Below, piece by piece: positions 1 to 10,009 of a stretch of 64,000 nt of DNA. Both the position numbers and the translations under genes were made by a program. Each line of letters starts with the position of its first letter. Position 1 is the stretch's first letter. The notes below the pieces were generated by a model. It saw only the letters and a program-made list of their open reading frames with translations, was not told the origin of the DNA and ran no database searches. The DNA is taken from NCBI GenBank assembly GCA_934476075.1, contig CAKSNH010000005.1, positions 62,001-126,000 of the forward strand, given 5' to 3'. Source of the DNA: an uncultured Clostridia bacterium. Lineage in GTDB: Bacteria > Bacillota > Clostridia > UBA1381.

Positions 1-19
1 ATAAATTCCTCCTTTAAAT
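1..19 (-). promoter_or_regulatory. Ribosome binding site of a gene beyond the left edge
   Basis: Read on the minus strand, the bases after the stop codon of the giant surface protein contain AAAGGAGG followed by an A/T-rich spacer that runs to the window edge. This looks like a Shine-Dalgarno site for another minus-strand gene starting just outside the window, which would make it co-transcribed with the surface protein. The gene itself is not visible. Confidence 0.5.
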
Positions 20-3000
20 TTAATCATTGTTTAGGTTTTCTGAAAATCTTTGAATAATGGCTGCCGTTTCTGCTCTCGTAGCATTGTTTTGAGGTTTAAA
101 CGCATTTGTGTCATCGCCTGTCATAATACCTTTTAGTTTGCAGAACATAACCGCCTCAGCTGCCCATTCGGAAATATCGGCAATATCCGTATAATCCACA
201 TGAATAGCCCATGCACCTTTCGGAGCAATGTCTTTTATTTTAGCATATCTGAACATAATCGCTGCAATTTCTTCCCTTGTGATATTATCGTTAGGGGCAA
301 ATTCTGTTTCGGAAATACCTTTTACGATACCTTCGCTTGCAGCCCAACGCAATGCTTCTGCATAATATTCGCCGGTTTCAATATCATTGAAAGCTACGTC
401 AAAATCTGTCTGCGGCATACCTTCCGCTCTCCAAAGGATTGTTACAAGCATTGCTCTTGTAAGCGGAGTTTCAGGTGCAAATTCATCTTCCGAAACACCG
501 TTTAGCAATTTGTTGTCATATGTATATTTTACTGAGTTGAAGAACCAATCGTCCGCTGAAACATCTTTAAACGGCAGTTTATTGTCAGATTCATCAGGAG
601 TTATTGTGTTCTCTGTCCATTTTGCGTAAAGAGTAAGGTCAGAGGTTACTTTTGTTTCCGATGTGAACGGGACAGTTAATGCTTCATCTGTATACCAACC
701 CTCGAATGTGTAACCGTCTTTTGTCGGAACAGGAATATTTGAAACAGTTCCGTCCTTGTTCACCTTGACAGTTCCGTTTTCACTGCTGTTTGCGGAGTTA
801 AATGTTACGGTATACTGTGTTATTGCAGAACCGCCACCGCCGCCACCGTGACCGTGACCTCCGCTGTTGGTTGTTGACGTTACATTTACCGTCGCTGTAA
901 CCGTGATAAGTTTGTCGGACGGAATAAGTTCTTTCCAGTCGGTCTTTTTAGGTTCGCCCGATGAGAAATCAATCTTTTCTTCATTAGGAACGATAATACC
1001 TGTCAATGTAGCAGTACCCTTGCCGTCCGCAACAATCATATTGTCATAGTTAATATGAGCAACGTTGCTGTCGGAGCTTTCAAGCCACATAACCATAAGT
1101 GAATTTTCATCAGCACCCTCGATTGCAGGCTGAATATCTGTCTTTTCTCCTGCCTTCATTGAATATTTGCCGTTGTTATCAAAAGTAACTCCTGTAACCT
1201 TGGCAAGTGCTTGTATAGCCTCATTGCTGAATGTTTTTTGTACAGTTCCGTCATAGCTTGTCAGGGTTTCGCTGCCGGATACTGCGTTTACGGTTACATT
1301 TGCATTGCCTACACCGCTGTCATTTAATACATATGCACTGTCGGGAACATTAAGTTCTATTTCAACATTTTGCGTTTCATTGGCACGAAGAATACCGATG
1401 TTTGCACTGCCTACTTCATTTTTACCAACTATTGCTGACAATACAAGATTATCTGCGTCAGCATTTCCGCTGTTTGTCAAAACTGCACGGTATATAACTT
1501 TTTCACCGTTATATCCGTCAGATACAATGCGTTCGATTTTGCTGTCGGTAAGCTTAACATCACTCTTTTGTTCAAGCTTTGTGCTTACCTTGTCTGCCTC
1601 ATCAACAAAGGCTGTAAATTCGATATTTGAAATATCCTCCGGAAGAGTTACATTACACTCTGCGGTTGCCGACATTCCGCCCGGTATCGGCTTTGTTATC
1701 TTAGCGGTAACAGGGTCTGCACCGTTCATTTCAAATGTAACGGTTATCGGATTATCCTCCGACGCATTTTGTGTCTGCAAGCCCTCGTTTGCAACTGTTG
1801 CACGAAGTGTTACGGTCGCAAGCGGCTGCGGTACTTCATCTGTAACAGTGATACCCGTTGCTTTGATTTTCGAGAACGGTGTGTGTTTCAGATAAACAAA
1901 AGATGTATTGCTCTTATCCGAATAATTGCCCTTTGCACTTACTGCAAAAATTTCTCCGTTCAAAGCCGTTGCACCGATACCCGAATAGTATTCACCCTCT
2001 TTTGCATTTGTCAGCATGATAGGCTCGCTCCAACTATTTTCGGATACATTAGTATTGTCATCGGCATTTTCATCATTGCTTACTTTGTCGGTGCCGTTGA
2101 ACATAGCGGTCATAATCTGTCTTGAACCGTCCACCGAATCTGTCCAGAACAGATACATCTGTCCGTCAGAGGATACCTTAACATCATAATCCATAGGATT
2201 GTCGCACTCTGCGGCAGTTTCCGCATTGGCAATTACTGTTTCGGTGACTACCTTTTCTGTCGGAGTTTCAGCGTTTTTATCGCTTGTTTCGTCAAATACA
2301 TATTCTTCACGGTCATATTGGAATACATAGTATTCATTGTCGCCGTCAGTAATCTTTTTAAATTTATTATTTTTGATAAGGTCGCTCACGTCAAGATACT
2401 TAATTGCACCGTGTTCCGCAAGTTCTGTTTCGGTGCCGCTGCCGTTTTCGGGCAAGGTTTCGCCGAAGAACAGATATGTCGCATTATCGGAACGTGCAAA
2501 TTTCGGTGTAGTGTATGCGGCACTTTCAGGTGTTACACGAATAATATGCGTAAAGCTGTTTTCCGCAAAGTTGTATATCTGCATGAATACGTCACGGTCA
2601 GCCAATGTATTAAGGTTTCCGTCCCAGTCAACTGTCCATGCAAACAATGCAAGACTGTTGTAGTCGATAGCGGTGCTGTCTACCACTCTCGGAAGTTCGC
2701 CGTTTGAATTTATTCTTGTGTCAAGGAAACGCTGACCGTACCAGTCTTTTTTATACTGTTCCTTATCGGTTTCACCCGCAAGTTCATCATCTGTATAATC
2801 GTCGGCAGTACTCCATCTTCCGTTTTCATAGAACATATACGCATTTGCCGAGTAAGCGTTTGATATATCATCTACCTTTTCCAGATTATCATATTCTGTC
2901 TTTGTGTAGTACAGGATAATTTTGTCGGTAGCTTTATCATATGCGGCGTGTGCCATTGTATCGGCACAATAGTCGCCGTCGGTAGTTTTTGTCACCTGCA

Positions 3001-6000
3001 TTACGTCACTCGGTTGTAAAGTTTCCTTATCAAAGAATGCCGCTTTGATATTCATGGATTTTAGTGCGTCTTCAACAGTAGCACCGTCTTCCAATACTTT
3101 ATCGGCAGATGACCATGTGATAAGAATTCTGCCGTCACCCAAATCGCAAAGGTTCGGATAATCGTCAAGAGTTCCGTCATCATCAAGTATTTTCGGAACT
3201 GACCATCTATTGTTATTGTATATCGAATAGTAAACAGTTCTTCCGTTTACGGCACTTCTTTCGGTGTTATCACTGATAAATACCATAAGAAGTTTGCCGT
3301 CACCCAAGTTTGCAAGTTTCACATACGGGCTGTCTGTGATACCGTTCATAAGAACGTTTTCACTTGTTCCCGAAGATGCGTCAGCTGCCATCAGAGCGGT
3401 ATTGTCGTCCTCGCCGAACCAGCTGCTTCTGTTTGCAAGATATTCTTTTGAAACAGGTTTGTCAAGTACAAGTTTTTCATCGCCGTCAACCGAGAAATAA
3501 TCGCCAATCGACAAAAGCGATGCTGCATTTGCGTAGTCAAAATCTATATGACCGTCTGTACCTTCGGTGTTGAACATTTTCACTGTCGTATTGTAAAGCG
3601 ATTTTGAATAAACCTCAAAATTGAACAGCTGTATACCCCAGCCGAGGTCAATGGTCATATCACCGTAGGAATTTGTTCGTGCCTCGGTGAACTGGAAGTC
3701 CATATCAAAGCTGAACCACGCATTACCTGTTACAAATATGATACCAAATCCGATGCCGAGAGCAACAGATACTTTCGGATTTATGAATAAATATCCCTCT
3801 CGTCTTACTGAATTATTGAATTCCTTGAACATTCCGAATTCTTGTGTGCTATATTTTACAGCGTCTTCTGTTTCGTAACTGTCCTGATAATCAACATACA
3901 TATGGTAGACGCCTATAACATCGCCTTCAAGTTTACATCTGACAAGTATGCTTAGACCGATAGGAAGTTTTATCTTTTGGCTTGCATCTATACCGATATT
4001 AATTGTGTTATAGAATACAAGGTCCTCAAAGTAAGTGTTTCCGTCACGTCTTGACGAAAGAGTAAGATTAAAGCCGATACCCGGAGTTATTGACCACTTA
4101 AATCTGCTCTTTGTTGCATATTTGCTTGGGTTAGGCGGCTGTACACTCTTGCACTTACCGTCATAAAGCTTTTTCAAATAATCTTTTAGTTCTTCTTCAT
4201 CTTTTTGTTTTTTGTTTCTTGTCTTTAATTTATAGAATTCATCGGAAAAACCTAAACTGTAATCGGTTTTCAGCCAGGTGAATTCCTGTGCTTTCTTTTT
4301 ATCCACACCCTCAGGAGTGTATGAATAACTGTTTTCATCAAATCCGCTTATCTTGCCGATGTCAATATCGCCAAGAGGATTGCCGATAATATCTTCAACA
4401 ACACCGCTTGTAAGCATACTTTCCAAAGATGAACTTCCGATAAGTGGGAATATGAACTCGGCAAGGTCCAGTTTTGCGGTAAAGTAATAGCCAAGGTCGA
4501 TTAAATTTGTCCACTCGTTGTTTTGGTCGGCAAATTGTGCATAGATTTTATAACCCGACTGCATATCCTTTTTCGGGTTAAAGCTAAGATATGCCGTAAG
4601 TTCATTGCCGTTTGTTTCAACGCTTGTGGTATAGCCTTCTCTGCCTTCAAGTGCAAATCTTTCGTTTCCCTCGCCGTCATAGATAAAGAAACGTGCATTT
4701 GCAGGTACGATGGCACTGTCGCTTGAAACAGTTGCAGCGATTGTCAGAGTATCATCATTTGTGGTGATGAAATCGTCCGAGATAGCATTTCTTGTGTTGT
4801 CATAGTACACTTCAAGACCTGTTGCGTTAAATTTTGACAATGCGTCAAGTCTTATATATGTATCTCTTTGAAGTTTTGATATTGTGTTGTATGTATAGCC
4901 GTCAGCGGTAACTGTTGTGCTGACATTTCCGGCAGACGGAAGGTCGCTGCATGATATAGAGTATCTGCCGTTGCCGTCGGTCTGACCGATAAATCCGCCT
5001 ACATCTACATATGTTGCGGAAACAGGAATATCGTCCTCATTTGATTTTATATTGTTTGCAAGCTGATAGAAATTTTCGGGAGCACGCACAACCTTACCTG
5101 TTTTTAAACCTGTTCCGGCAGATGTTTTCGGCAGGAAGTAATAGTCTAAAATAAAGTTATCCTGGTCAAGCTTGCCCGAAATTTTGTTGCCGTATACTTC
5201 GTCCGGCATAGAACTTTTACTGTGGATTTTTTCGGCTTCTGCCGGCGAGATATATCCGTCGTTGTTTTCATCGCCTGTCATGTTTACCCATTGGGTATAG
5301 TAGCCTTGCGGTGCGATTGCTGTAAGCGACCAGTTCATGCCGATAAACGGATTTTCAAATGCAAGATTACCGTCTTTGTCAGTGCCCTTTATCGAAGATG
5401 CGTCTTCGGTGATTGAATCTGACGGAATGACTGCATTGGTAAGTCCGTTTTCACCCTTAAATGCGGCGGGGATACTCTCTTTTTCGGTCGGGAAATATCG
5501 CACGTCAAAAGTCTGCTCGCCCGTTGCGGGTTTTAAGGTCATGTTTTCGGTGGCGATAATATCGGCTTTTGCCGGATTGTCAGCCGTAACCTTTTCGCCT
5601 TCGGGAACGGTACTGCTTGAAATTGTATCGCCTGTTTTATAGTATGTAATACCGTTTCGGCTGCCGTCTGCACTGCTCCAATATACACCGTTTGCCGTTC
5701 TTGTGGAAACAGGCTGTGTCTGAACACGAATTACAGAGTATTTCGGAACGTCAGCATAGTAATAGTCAAGCCGGTTTTCATAAGAACCTTTCTTTACATT
5801 GTTGTTGTCAAAGGCTTCAAGTATATTTGCAATATATGACGCTTTGTTGTTTTTGTCATATTTGCCTTTTGTGTCGGCTGTGCTGTCGTCACGGTCTGTA
5901 TTTTCAAATCTGATTTCGGTCATTTCCTGTGCAAAAACAGGGAATATTTTAAAGGTCTGGTCAGAATGAACACCGTCGATAACTCCCTTATCACGCAAGG

Positions 6001-8044
6001 TTCTGATAAAGTCCGAATTTGGTGTAAAGGTTATTTTGCCGTTGTCAGCCGCAACGTAATATACATTCTTGGTTATATATTTTCCGTCATATAGTGTATG
6101 CGGAGTAAGTGTATTTTTTGCAAAGTACACACCTTTTAAATAAATGCCTTTTGATTTGTTGCTTTCTTCATTTGCGGCAGATATTGTAACCTGTTCGGTA
6201 TTGCCGCCGTAAAAAGCGGAAACGCTATCATTGCCTCTCTTTACTACAACGCTGCCCGGATTATATACTCTGGCTGTTTCACCGTCATAGTAAGTGTCAT
6301 AAACATTAGGTGTACCCTGTGTAAAATCATATACCTTACGGTTAAAATTCTCTACCGAATTTTGCAAATCCATGGTATATAATGCGTGGTTAAAACGAAT
6401 CCAGTCAAGCTGTGCCTCCGGATTATGATATCCGGCTTCATTTGCTTTAACCGCAAATTTCAGATATGCCGAATCGCCTGTATTGGAGAATGAAAGCGTG
6501 CGTTCAGTCCAATTACTGTTTCCGGAAAGACGTATGCTGTCTGAACTGCCGTTGAAAGTCTGGTCTGTGTCTGTTTCAAAATATGTGTAATATCTTTGGT
6601 ATTTTGAATTAAATCCACGGTTTGTGTTTGTAATATAAGAACTGTAAGTAAGGCTTTTTGTGCCGGTAAAGTCAAGTTTACTATTGCTGACCCACATAGA
6701 ATATTGTCCGCTGGCATATTGCTTGACAAACAAATTGCCGCCCGATTCCCATGCGTTACCGTCGCCGTGCACCTCTTTTTTCCAGCCGCCCGGAATTGCG
6801 ATACCACCGTTTTCGGGCGACCATGCCGCACTTCCGAGTATTGTATTGGAATTGTCGGCAAGAGATACATCGTTTGACGAAAGCGGTGCTTGTTCATCAG
6901 ATGAAATATTAACGGTTGTGTAATAATTGCCTACATCGGCACTTGTTTCGGATTCAAGACGAATACCGAATTTGCCGTTTTTATCAAAATTTGTTGCCCG
7001 TACTTTTACTTTCTTTTCGGTTTCACCCGGTACAAATGCAATCGGTTTATACTCAAAATTTTCGTACGAATCCGCATCAGCAGTATCCTTTACGGTAGAC
7101 ACATAAACAGTAGCAAAATATTGTGTACCGCCGCTTCTTCTTACAGTAACGTATCCTTCGGGAGCATTTGGCGTAAGTGTAAGATTATCGCCGGCAAGGT
7201 CGAACTGTGCCTTTTCGGCATCTTCATCATCAATGATTGTAACATATGCAGTAGCGTTTGCCGCCGTCATAGTTTCGGCATTGTCCGTACCCATAAGGGC
7301 AATCATGAATATTTTATTCTGCTCGGCAGCGTCATTATCAAAAACTTTTACGGTGATTGTTTTTTCGGTTTCACCCTTTTTGAAATGAACAATACCTGCC
7401 GCACCTTCTGCCACAAGGAAATAGTTATACATATCGTCAAGAGTATTCTTTACGGCAGTTTTGGTTTCGGTGTCGTCATTATTGTCGGTAATGTTAAGAT
7501 ATGCTCTTTGAGCGTCATGCAGGGAAGAACCTGTGCTTGTTTGTTTCTTATCCGTGTTTACGGGAGCAGTGTCTGCTTCGGAATTTTCCGAAAGATTGAC
7601 GCTGATTGCGGTTTCGTCTGAATTATTGTTTTCTTCGGACGGTGCAATTTCTGTATCTTCACCGACATTTTCGGCTTTATCGGAAATTTCCGCAAAATCG
7701 TCTGTGTCGCTTTCATATTTTAAATCGGTAACAGACGGTTTTTCACCGTACACTTTTTCAAGCGTTTTGCCGTTTGAATTAACTATCTCGTAATCATCGC
7801 CGTAGGACGAAAGAAAATCGGCTGCTTTGAAAGAAACGTCAGCCTCTGAATTTCCGTCACCGTGACGTAGTATTTTGATTTTGAGTTCACCGGCATTTTC
7901 TTTAATTTCATATTCGGTTGCGTCAAAATCAAAGTATGAGCGTTCGCCGTTGTCTTCTGCCGCCGCAAAGCATGACGGTGCAAAAGAAAGCAGCATACTC
8001 ATGCAAAGTATGGCACTTATAATTTTTTTTGCGTAAGTTATCAT
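20..8044 (-). CDS. Giant secreted SLH-domain surface protein with Calx-beta domains
   Basis: A 2674-residue exported protein, probably anchored non-covalently to the cell wall. Residues 1-27 form a signal peptide (basic start, hydrophobic core, ends near SCFAAA). Two Calx-beta-like domains follow (about 35-275 and 285-385); the first is interrupted by an acidic Asn/Asp/Glu-rich insertion. The middle (about 400-1950) is a long beta-rich stretch I do not recognise, with a propeller-like section around 1500-1950 containing repeated LGDGxxL(I/M) motifs. Two CARDB-like domains come next (about 2080-2260), then a Gly/His linker (GGHGHGGGGGG), one InlB-type B-repeat (ends LYAKW), and three SLH domains at about 2490-2674. 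The SLH motifs are family evidence for binding pyruvylated wall polysaccharide. No catalytic motif was recognised, so adhesion or substrate binding is the cautious reading. The ATG follows GGGGG. Confidence 0.88.
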   Translation of the reverse strand: MITYAKKIISAILCMSMLLSFAPSCFAAAEDNGERSYFDFDATEYEIKENAGELKIKILRHGDGNSEADVSFKAADFLSSYGDDYEIVNSNGKTLEKVYGEKPSVTDLKYESDTDDFAEISDKAENVGEDTEIAPSEENNNSDETAISVNLSENSEADTAPVNTDKKQTSTGSSLHDAQRAYLNITDNNDDTETKTAVKNTLDDMYNYFLVAEGAAGIVHFKKGETEKTITVKVFDNDAAEQNKIFMIALMGTDNAETMTAANATAYVTIIDDEDAEKAQFDLAGDNLTLTPNAPEGYVTVRRSGGTQYFATVYVSTVKDTADADSYENFEYKPIAFVPGETEKKVKVRATNFDKNGKFGIRLESETSADVGNYYTTVNISSDEQAPLSSNDVSLADNSNTILGSAAWSPENGGIAIPGGWKKEVHGDGNAWESGGNLFVKQYASGQYSMWVSNSKLDFTGTKSLTYSSYITNTNRGFNSKYQRYYTYFETDTDQTFNGSSDSIRLSGNSNWTERTLSFSNTGDSAYLKFAVKANEAGYHNPEAQLDWIRFNHALYTMDLQNSVENFNRKVYDFTQGTPNVYDTYYDGETARVYNPGSVVVKRGNDSVSAFYGGNTEQVTISAANEESNKSKGIYLKGVYFAKNTLTPHTLYDGKYITKNVYYVAADNGKITFTPNSDFIRTLRDKGVIDGVHSDQTFKIFPVFAQEMTEIRFENTDRDDSTADTKGKYDKNNKASYIANILEAFDNNNVKKGSYENRLDYYYADVPKYSVIRVQTQPVSTRTANGVYWSSADGSRNGITYYKTGDTISSSTVPEGEKVTADNPAKADIIATENMTLKPATGEQTFDVRYFPTEKESIPAAFKGENGLTNAVIPSDSITEDASSIKGTDKDGNLAFENPFIGMNWSLTAIAPQGYYTQWVNMTGDENNDGYISPAEAEKIHSKSSMPDEVYGNKISGKLDQDNFILDYYFLPKTSAGTGLKTGKVVRAPENFYQLANNIKSNEDDIPVSATYVDVGGFIGQTDGNGRYSISCSDLPSAGNVSTTVTADGYTYNTISKLQRDTYIRLDALSKFNATGLEVYYDNTRNAISDDFITTNDDTLTIAATVSSDSAIVPANARFFIYDGEGNERFALEGREGYTTSVETNGNELTAYLSFNPKKDMQSGYKIYAQFADQNNEWTNLIDLGYYFTAKLDLAEFIFPLIGSSSLESMLTSGVVEDIIGNPLGDIDIGKISGFDENSYSYTPEGVDKKKAQEFTWLKTDYSLGFSDEFYKLKTRNKKQKDEEELKDYLKKLYDGKCKSVQPPNPSKYATKSRFKWSITPGIGFNLTLSSRRDGNTYFEDLVFYNTINIGIDASQKIKLPIGLSILVRCKLEGDVIGVYHMYVDYQDSYETEDAVKYSTQEFGMFKEFNNSVRREGYLFINPKVSVALGIGFGIIFVTGNAWFSFDMDFQFTEARTNSYGDMTIDLGWGIQLFNFEVYSKSLYNTTVKMFNTEGTDGHIDFDYANAASLLSIGDYFSVDGDEKLVLDKPVSKEYLANRSSWFGEDDNTALMAADASSGTSENVLMNGITDSPYVKLANLGDGKLLMVFISDNTERSAVNGRTVYYSIYNNNRWSVPKILDDDGTLDDYPNLCDLGDGRILITWSSADKVLEDGATVEDALKSMNIKAAFFDKETLQPSDVMQVTKTTDGDYCADTMAHAAYDKATDKIILYYTKTEYDNLEKVDDISNAYSANAYMFYENGRWSTADDYTDDELAGETDKEQYKKDWYGQRFLDTRINSNGELPRVVDSTAIDYNSLALFAWTVDWDGNLNTLADRDVFMQIYNFAENSFTHIIRVTPESAAYTTPKFARSDNATYLFFGETLPENGSGTETELAEHGAIKYLDVSDLIKNNKFKKITDGDNEYYVFQYDREEYVFDETSDKNAETPTEKVVTETVIANAETAAECDNPMDYDVKVSSDGQMYLFWTDSVDGSRQIMTAMFNGTDKVSNDENADDNTNVSENSWSEPIMLTNAKEGEYYSGIGATALNGEIFAVSAKGNYSDKSNTSFVYLKHTPFSKIKATGITVTDEVPQPLATVTLRATVANEGLQTQNASEDNPITVTFEMNGADPVTAKITKPIPGGMSATAECNVTLPEDISNIEFTAFVDEADKVSTKLEQKSDVKLTDSKIERIVSDGYNGEKVIYRAVLTNSGNADADNLVLSAIVGKNEVGSANIGILRANETQNVEIELNVPDSAYVLNDSGVGNANVTVNAVSGSETLTSYDGTVQKTFSNEAIQALAKVTGVTFDNNGKYSMKAGEKTDIQPAIEGADENSLMVMWLESSDSNVAHINYDNMIVADGKGTATLTGIIVPNEEKIDFSSGEPKKTDWKELIPSDKLITVTATVNVTSTTNSGGHGHGGGGGGSAITQYTVTFNSANSSENGTVKVNKDGTVSNIPVPTKDGYTFEGWYTDEALTVPFTSETKVTSDLTLYAKWTENTITPDESDNKLPFKDVSADDWFFNSVKYTYDNKLLNGVSEDEFAPETPLTRAMLVTILWRAEGMPQTDFDVAFNDIETGEYYAEALRWAASEGIVKGISETEFAPNDNITREEIAAIMFRYAKIKDIAPKGAWAIHVDYTDIADISEWAAEAVMFCKLKGIMTGDDTNAFKPQNNATRAETAAIIQRFSENLNND

Positions 8045-8204
8045 TTTGTTTTAACCCCCATTTCATTTTTTTGTTATACGAAAACTGCTGTCATATTTTC
8101 GTGCTATGCTATTTTGCCTGATTATCACCCTCCCTAAAACAGTTTACAGTTCTTATAAATATTAGTTTATTGCAACATTTTGCATAAATGTTATATCTGA
8201 TTTT

Positions 8205-8233
8205 AGTGTACCATAAAATTGTCAAAAATACAA
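8205..8233 (-). promoter_or_regulatory. Promoter of the giant SLH protein gene
   Basis: On the minus strand TTGTAT, a 17-bp spacer and TACACT lie about 165 bp upstream of the ATG, giving a leader of roughly 150 nt. The -10 box is preceded by TGG, as at several other promoters in this window. No riboswitch could be recognised in the leader. Confidence 0.45.
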
Positions 8234-8255
8234 TTAGTAGATGGAATAAAAATAT

Positions 8256-8358
8256 AAAAAAACTTTTGATAAAAGCACCGCCTGCGGGCGTGGGAATAAG
8301 GTAGCATTTTTGATTTTTCGTCATTGCGTTTTTACGCAATTTCCTACAAATTAAAAAA
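8256..8358 (-). repeat. Dispersed intergenic repeat, copy B (full length)
   Basis: Full-length copy in minus orientation, matching copy A at 45806-45901 nearly base for base. In its own orientation it starts AATTTGTAGGAAATTG, then has a hairpin TTGCG/CGCAA, then a G+C-rich hairpin around CGCCCGCAGGCG, and ends in a hairpin GCTTTTATCAAAAG followed by seven T residues. It lies in the leader-side intergenic region between the SLH gene and the SDR gene. It contains no gene. Confidence 0.8.
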
Positions 8359-8391
8359 ATGTATAATGAAAATTTATTAACGATAGTTTTG

Positions 8392-8420
8392 TTGTATATT
8401 TTACATAAGTATGGTACAAT
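8392..8420 (+). promoter_or_regulatory. Promoter of the SDR gene
   Basis: TTGTAT, a 17-bp spacer and TACAAT lie about 37 bp upstream of the SDR start codon. A TGG precedes the -10 box. Confidence 0.55.
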
Positions 8421-8456
8421 AATATAATAATGAGAAGAAAGGCACGATAATATATT

Positions 8457-9230
8457 ATGAAAGCATTGATAACGGGAGCAAGTTCCGGAATGGGGCGTGA
8501 CATGGCGTACATTTTGTCTGAAATGGGATATGATATAATTGCGGTGGCACGCCGTACAGACAGATTGGAACAGCTGAAAAAAGAATTAAAAACGAATGTC
8601 GAAGTGATAAGCTGTGATGTATCCGATGAAAAGGAGTGCAGACGGCTTATAGAATGTGCGGGGGATATAGATATACTTATAAATAATGCGGGGTTCGGGG
8701 TATTCGGCGATTTTTGCGACAATGACCTTGACGCTGAATTAAAACTAATCGATACCAATTTAAAAGCGGTGCATATATTAACAAAACTGTATTTAAAAGA
8801 ATTTGTGAAAAAGGATAGGGGATATATATTAAATGTAGCGTCAGCGGCGGCATTTTTCCCCGGACCGCTTTTTGGGGCATATTATGCGTCAAAATCGTAT
8901 GTATTGCGTTTGTCGCAATCAATAGCGGAGGAACTTAGACGAAAGTCAAGCAATGTAAGTATCAGCGTGTTGTGTCCCGGACCTGTTTCAACCGAGTTCG
9001 GACAGGTGGCAAACGTAAGCTTTGGAGTTAAAGGAAAAGGAATTTCACTCGAAAGCATGGACGTTGCACGATATGCGATTGACAAGATGTTCAAGAGGAA
9101 ACAGGTTATAGTGTCGGGAAGTATGATGAAAACAGCAGTATTTTTAAGACACATTCTATCTGACAAAATACTTGCAAGAGCGGTGTATAATATTCAGCAT
9201 AAAAAATGCAGTACAAAAGAAGATAAGTGA
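8457..9230 (+). CDS. Short-chain dehydrogenase/reductase (SDR)
   Basis: A 257-residue classical SDR, an NAD(P)-dependent oxidoreductase of the DltE/YqjQ-like group. The nucleotide-binding motif TGASSGMG is at residues 6-13, NNAG at 76-79, the catalytic Ser at about 129 and the YxxxK pair at Tyr142/Lys146, all in the expected order, so the enzyme should be active. The substrate cannot be told from sequence. The C-terminal 35 residues are basic and hydrophobic, which would allow loose membrane association. The AAAGG before the ATG is rather far away (about 14 nt). A terminator follows directly, so the gene is probably a single transcription unit. Confidence 0.88.
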   Translation: MKALITGASSGMGRDMAYILSEMGYDIIAVARRTDRLEQLKKELKTNVEVISCDVSDEKECRRLIECAGDIDILINNAGFGVFGDFCDNDLDAELKLIDTNLKAVHILTKLYLKEFVKKDRGYILNVASAAAFFPGPLFGAYYASKSYVLRLSQSIAEELRRKSSNVSISVLCPGPVSTEFGQVANVSFGVKGKGISLESMDVARYAIDKMFKRKQVIVSGSMMKTAVFLRHILSDKILARAVYNIQHKKCSTKEDK

Positions 9231-9257
9231 TTGATAATCAAATTTAATCCAATAATA

Positions 9258-9299
9258 AAAAAATAGCGTAGCAGTTTAATATTGCTATGCTATTTTTTA
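9258..9299 (+). terminator. Intrinsic terminator after the SDR gene
   Basis: The stem ATAGCGTAGCA / TGCTATGCTAT with an 8-nt loop is followed by a run of six T residues. Confidence 0.8.
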
Positions 9300-9362
9300 A
9301 TGCGAAATTTATCAATCATATCGGACATGGAGAGACACATATATCTAAAACGGGTGAGATAT

Positions 9363-9542
9363 ATGGATAATAATTTGGACAGTGAATTTCAGTATCAGCT
9401 TACAATGTCGCTTGTTCGGCAATTAAGACGAAACGGTACAATTTCCGAAAGTGAGTACAAGCGGATTGAGGCAATTATGCTTAAAAAGTACAAACCGATT
9501 TTGGGTACATTATTATCGGGAAACAGTTTGAATGATATGTAA
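9363..9542 (+). CDS. Small SHOCT-like protein
   Basis: A 59-residue protein. An earlier in-frame start exists, but it lies inside the preceding terminator; the ATG here has GGGTGAG upstream and is preferred. The sequence (MDNNLDSEFQYQLTMSLVRQ, then GTISESEYKRIEAIMLKKY) resembles short SHOCT-domain proteins often found next to site-specific recombinases in Firmicutes; that likeness is from memory of the family and is only moderate. It may be a remnant of a mobile element, though no recombinase gene lies beside it here. Confidence 0.55.
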   Translation: MDNNLDSEFQYQLTMSLVRQLRRNGTISESEYKRIEAIMLKKYKPILGTLLSGNSLNDM

Positions 9543-9562
9543 AGCATTTTAAACTAAAAATG

Positions 9563-9997
9563 TTATACATCTAGTAACGAATTTACCATGCTTTCACCAA
9601 CAACAATAATTCCGTTCCTGTTTAATAAATCGGCACAGATACCGCTGCCGTCGGTTAAAGTTCCCGAATGAGTGCCGTCATATATTTTCCCAAATCCGCA
9701 TGACGGACTGCGTTCCTTCATAACCGCATATTTGCAGCTGTAAAGACGGGCAAGTCTAAGCACTTCCTCCGCTCCACGCATATATTCTTTGGTCACATCA
9801 AGACCGTCTTTTGTTATCACTTTATCTCCGCTAATCTCTGCCGGAACTCTCGGCGTTGCAAGACCGCCGTATATTTCGGGGCAGACGGGGATAAGAGTGT
9901 GACGCTCCATAAGTTTCAGCACATCGCAGTGCATTTCGCTTTTTCCGCTGTATCTGCAATTTACGCCAATCAGACAGGCACTGACAAGTATATTCAT
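9563..9997 (-). CDS. DUF523 family protein
   Basis: A 144-residue protein of the DUF523 family. It opens MNILVSACLIGVNCRYSG with the conserved early Cys residues and contains PVCPE and ERSPSCG motifs typical of that family, whose biochemical role is unknown. It is the last gene of the znuA-znuC-znuB-zur-nspC operon, 12 bp after nspC, with AGGCGGTG as its ribosome binding site. The conserved cysteines would suit metal binding, which would fit its place in a zinc operon, but this is inference. Confidence 0.85.
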   Translation of the reverse strand: MNILVSACLIGVNCRYSGKSEMHCDVLKLMERHTLIPVCPEIYGGLATPRVPAEISGDKVITKDGLDVTKEYMRGAEEVLRLARLYSCKYAVMKERSPSCGFGKIYDGTHSGTLTDGSGICADLLNRNGIIVVGESMVNSLLDV

Positions 9998-10009
9998 ACT
10001 GTCACCGCC

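Noticed and set aside
1305..1895. Long plus-strand frames opposite the SLH gene (also 7121-7621 and others)
   Set aside because: Antisense shadows of a well-supported coding frame; no binding sites and Ser/Cys-rich composition typical of reverse frames.
8045..8204. A c-di-GMP riboswitch in the SLH gene leader
   Set aside because: The GCAAAGCC-type core and tetraloop receptor of the GEMM class could not be found.
8109..8339. A 76-codon minus-strand frame upstream of the SLH gene
   Set aside because: It runs through dispersed repeat B and the promoter of the SLH gene and has no start signal.
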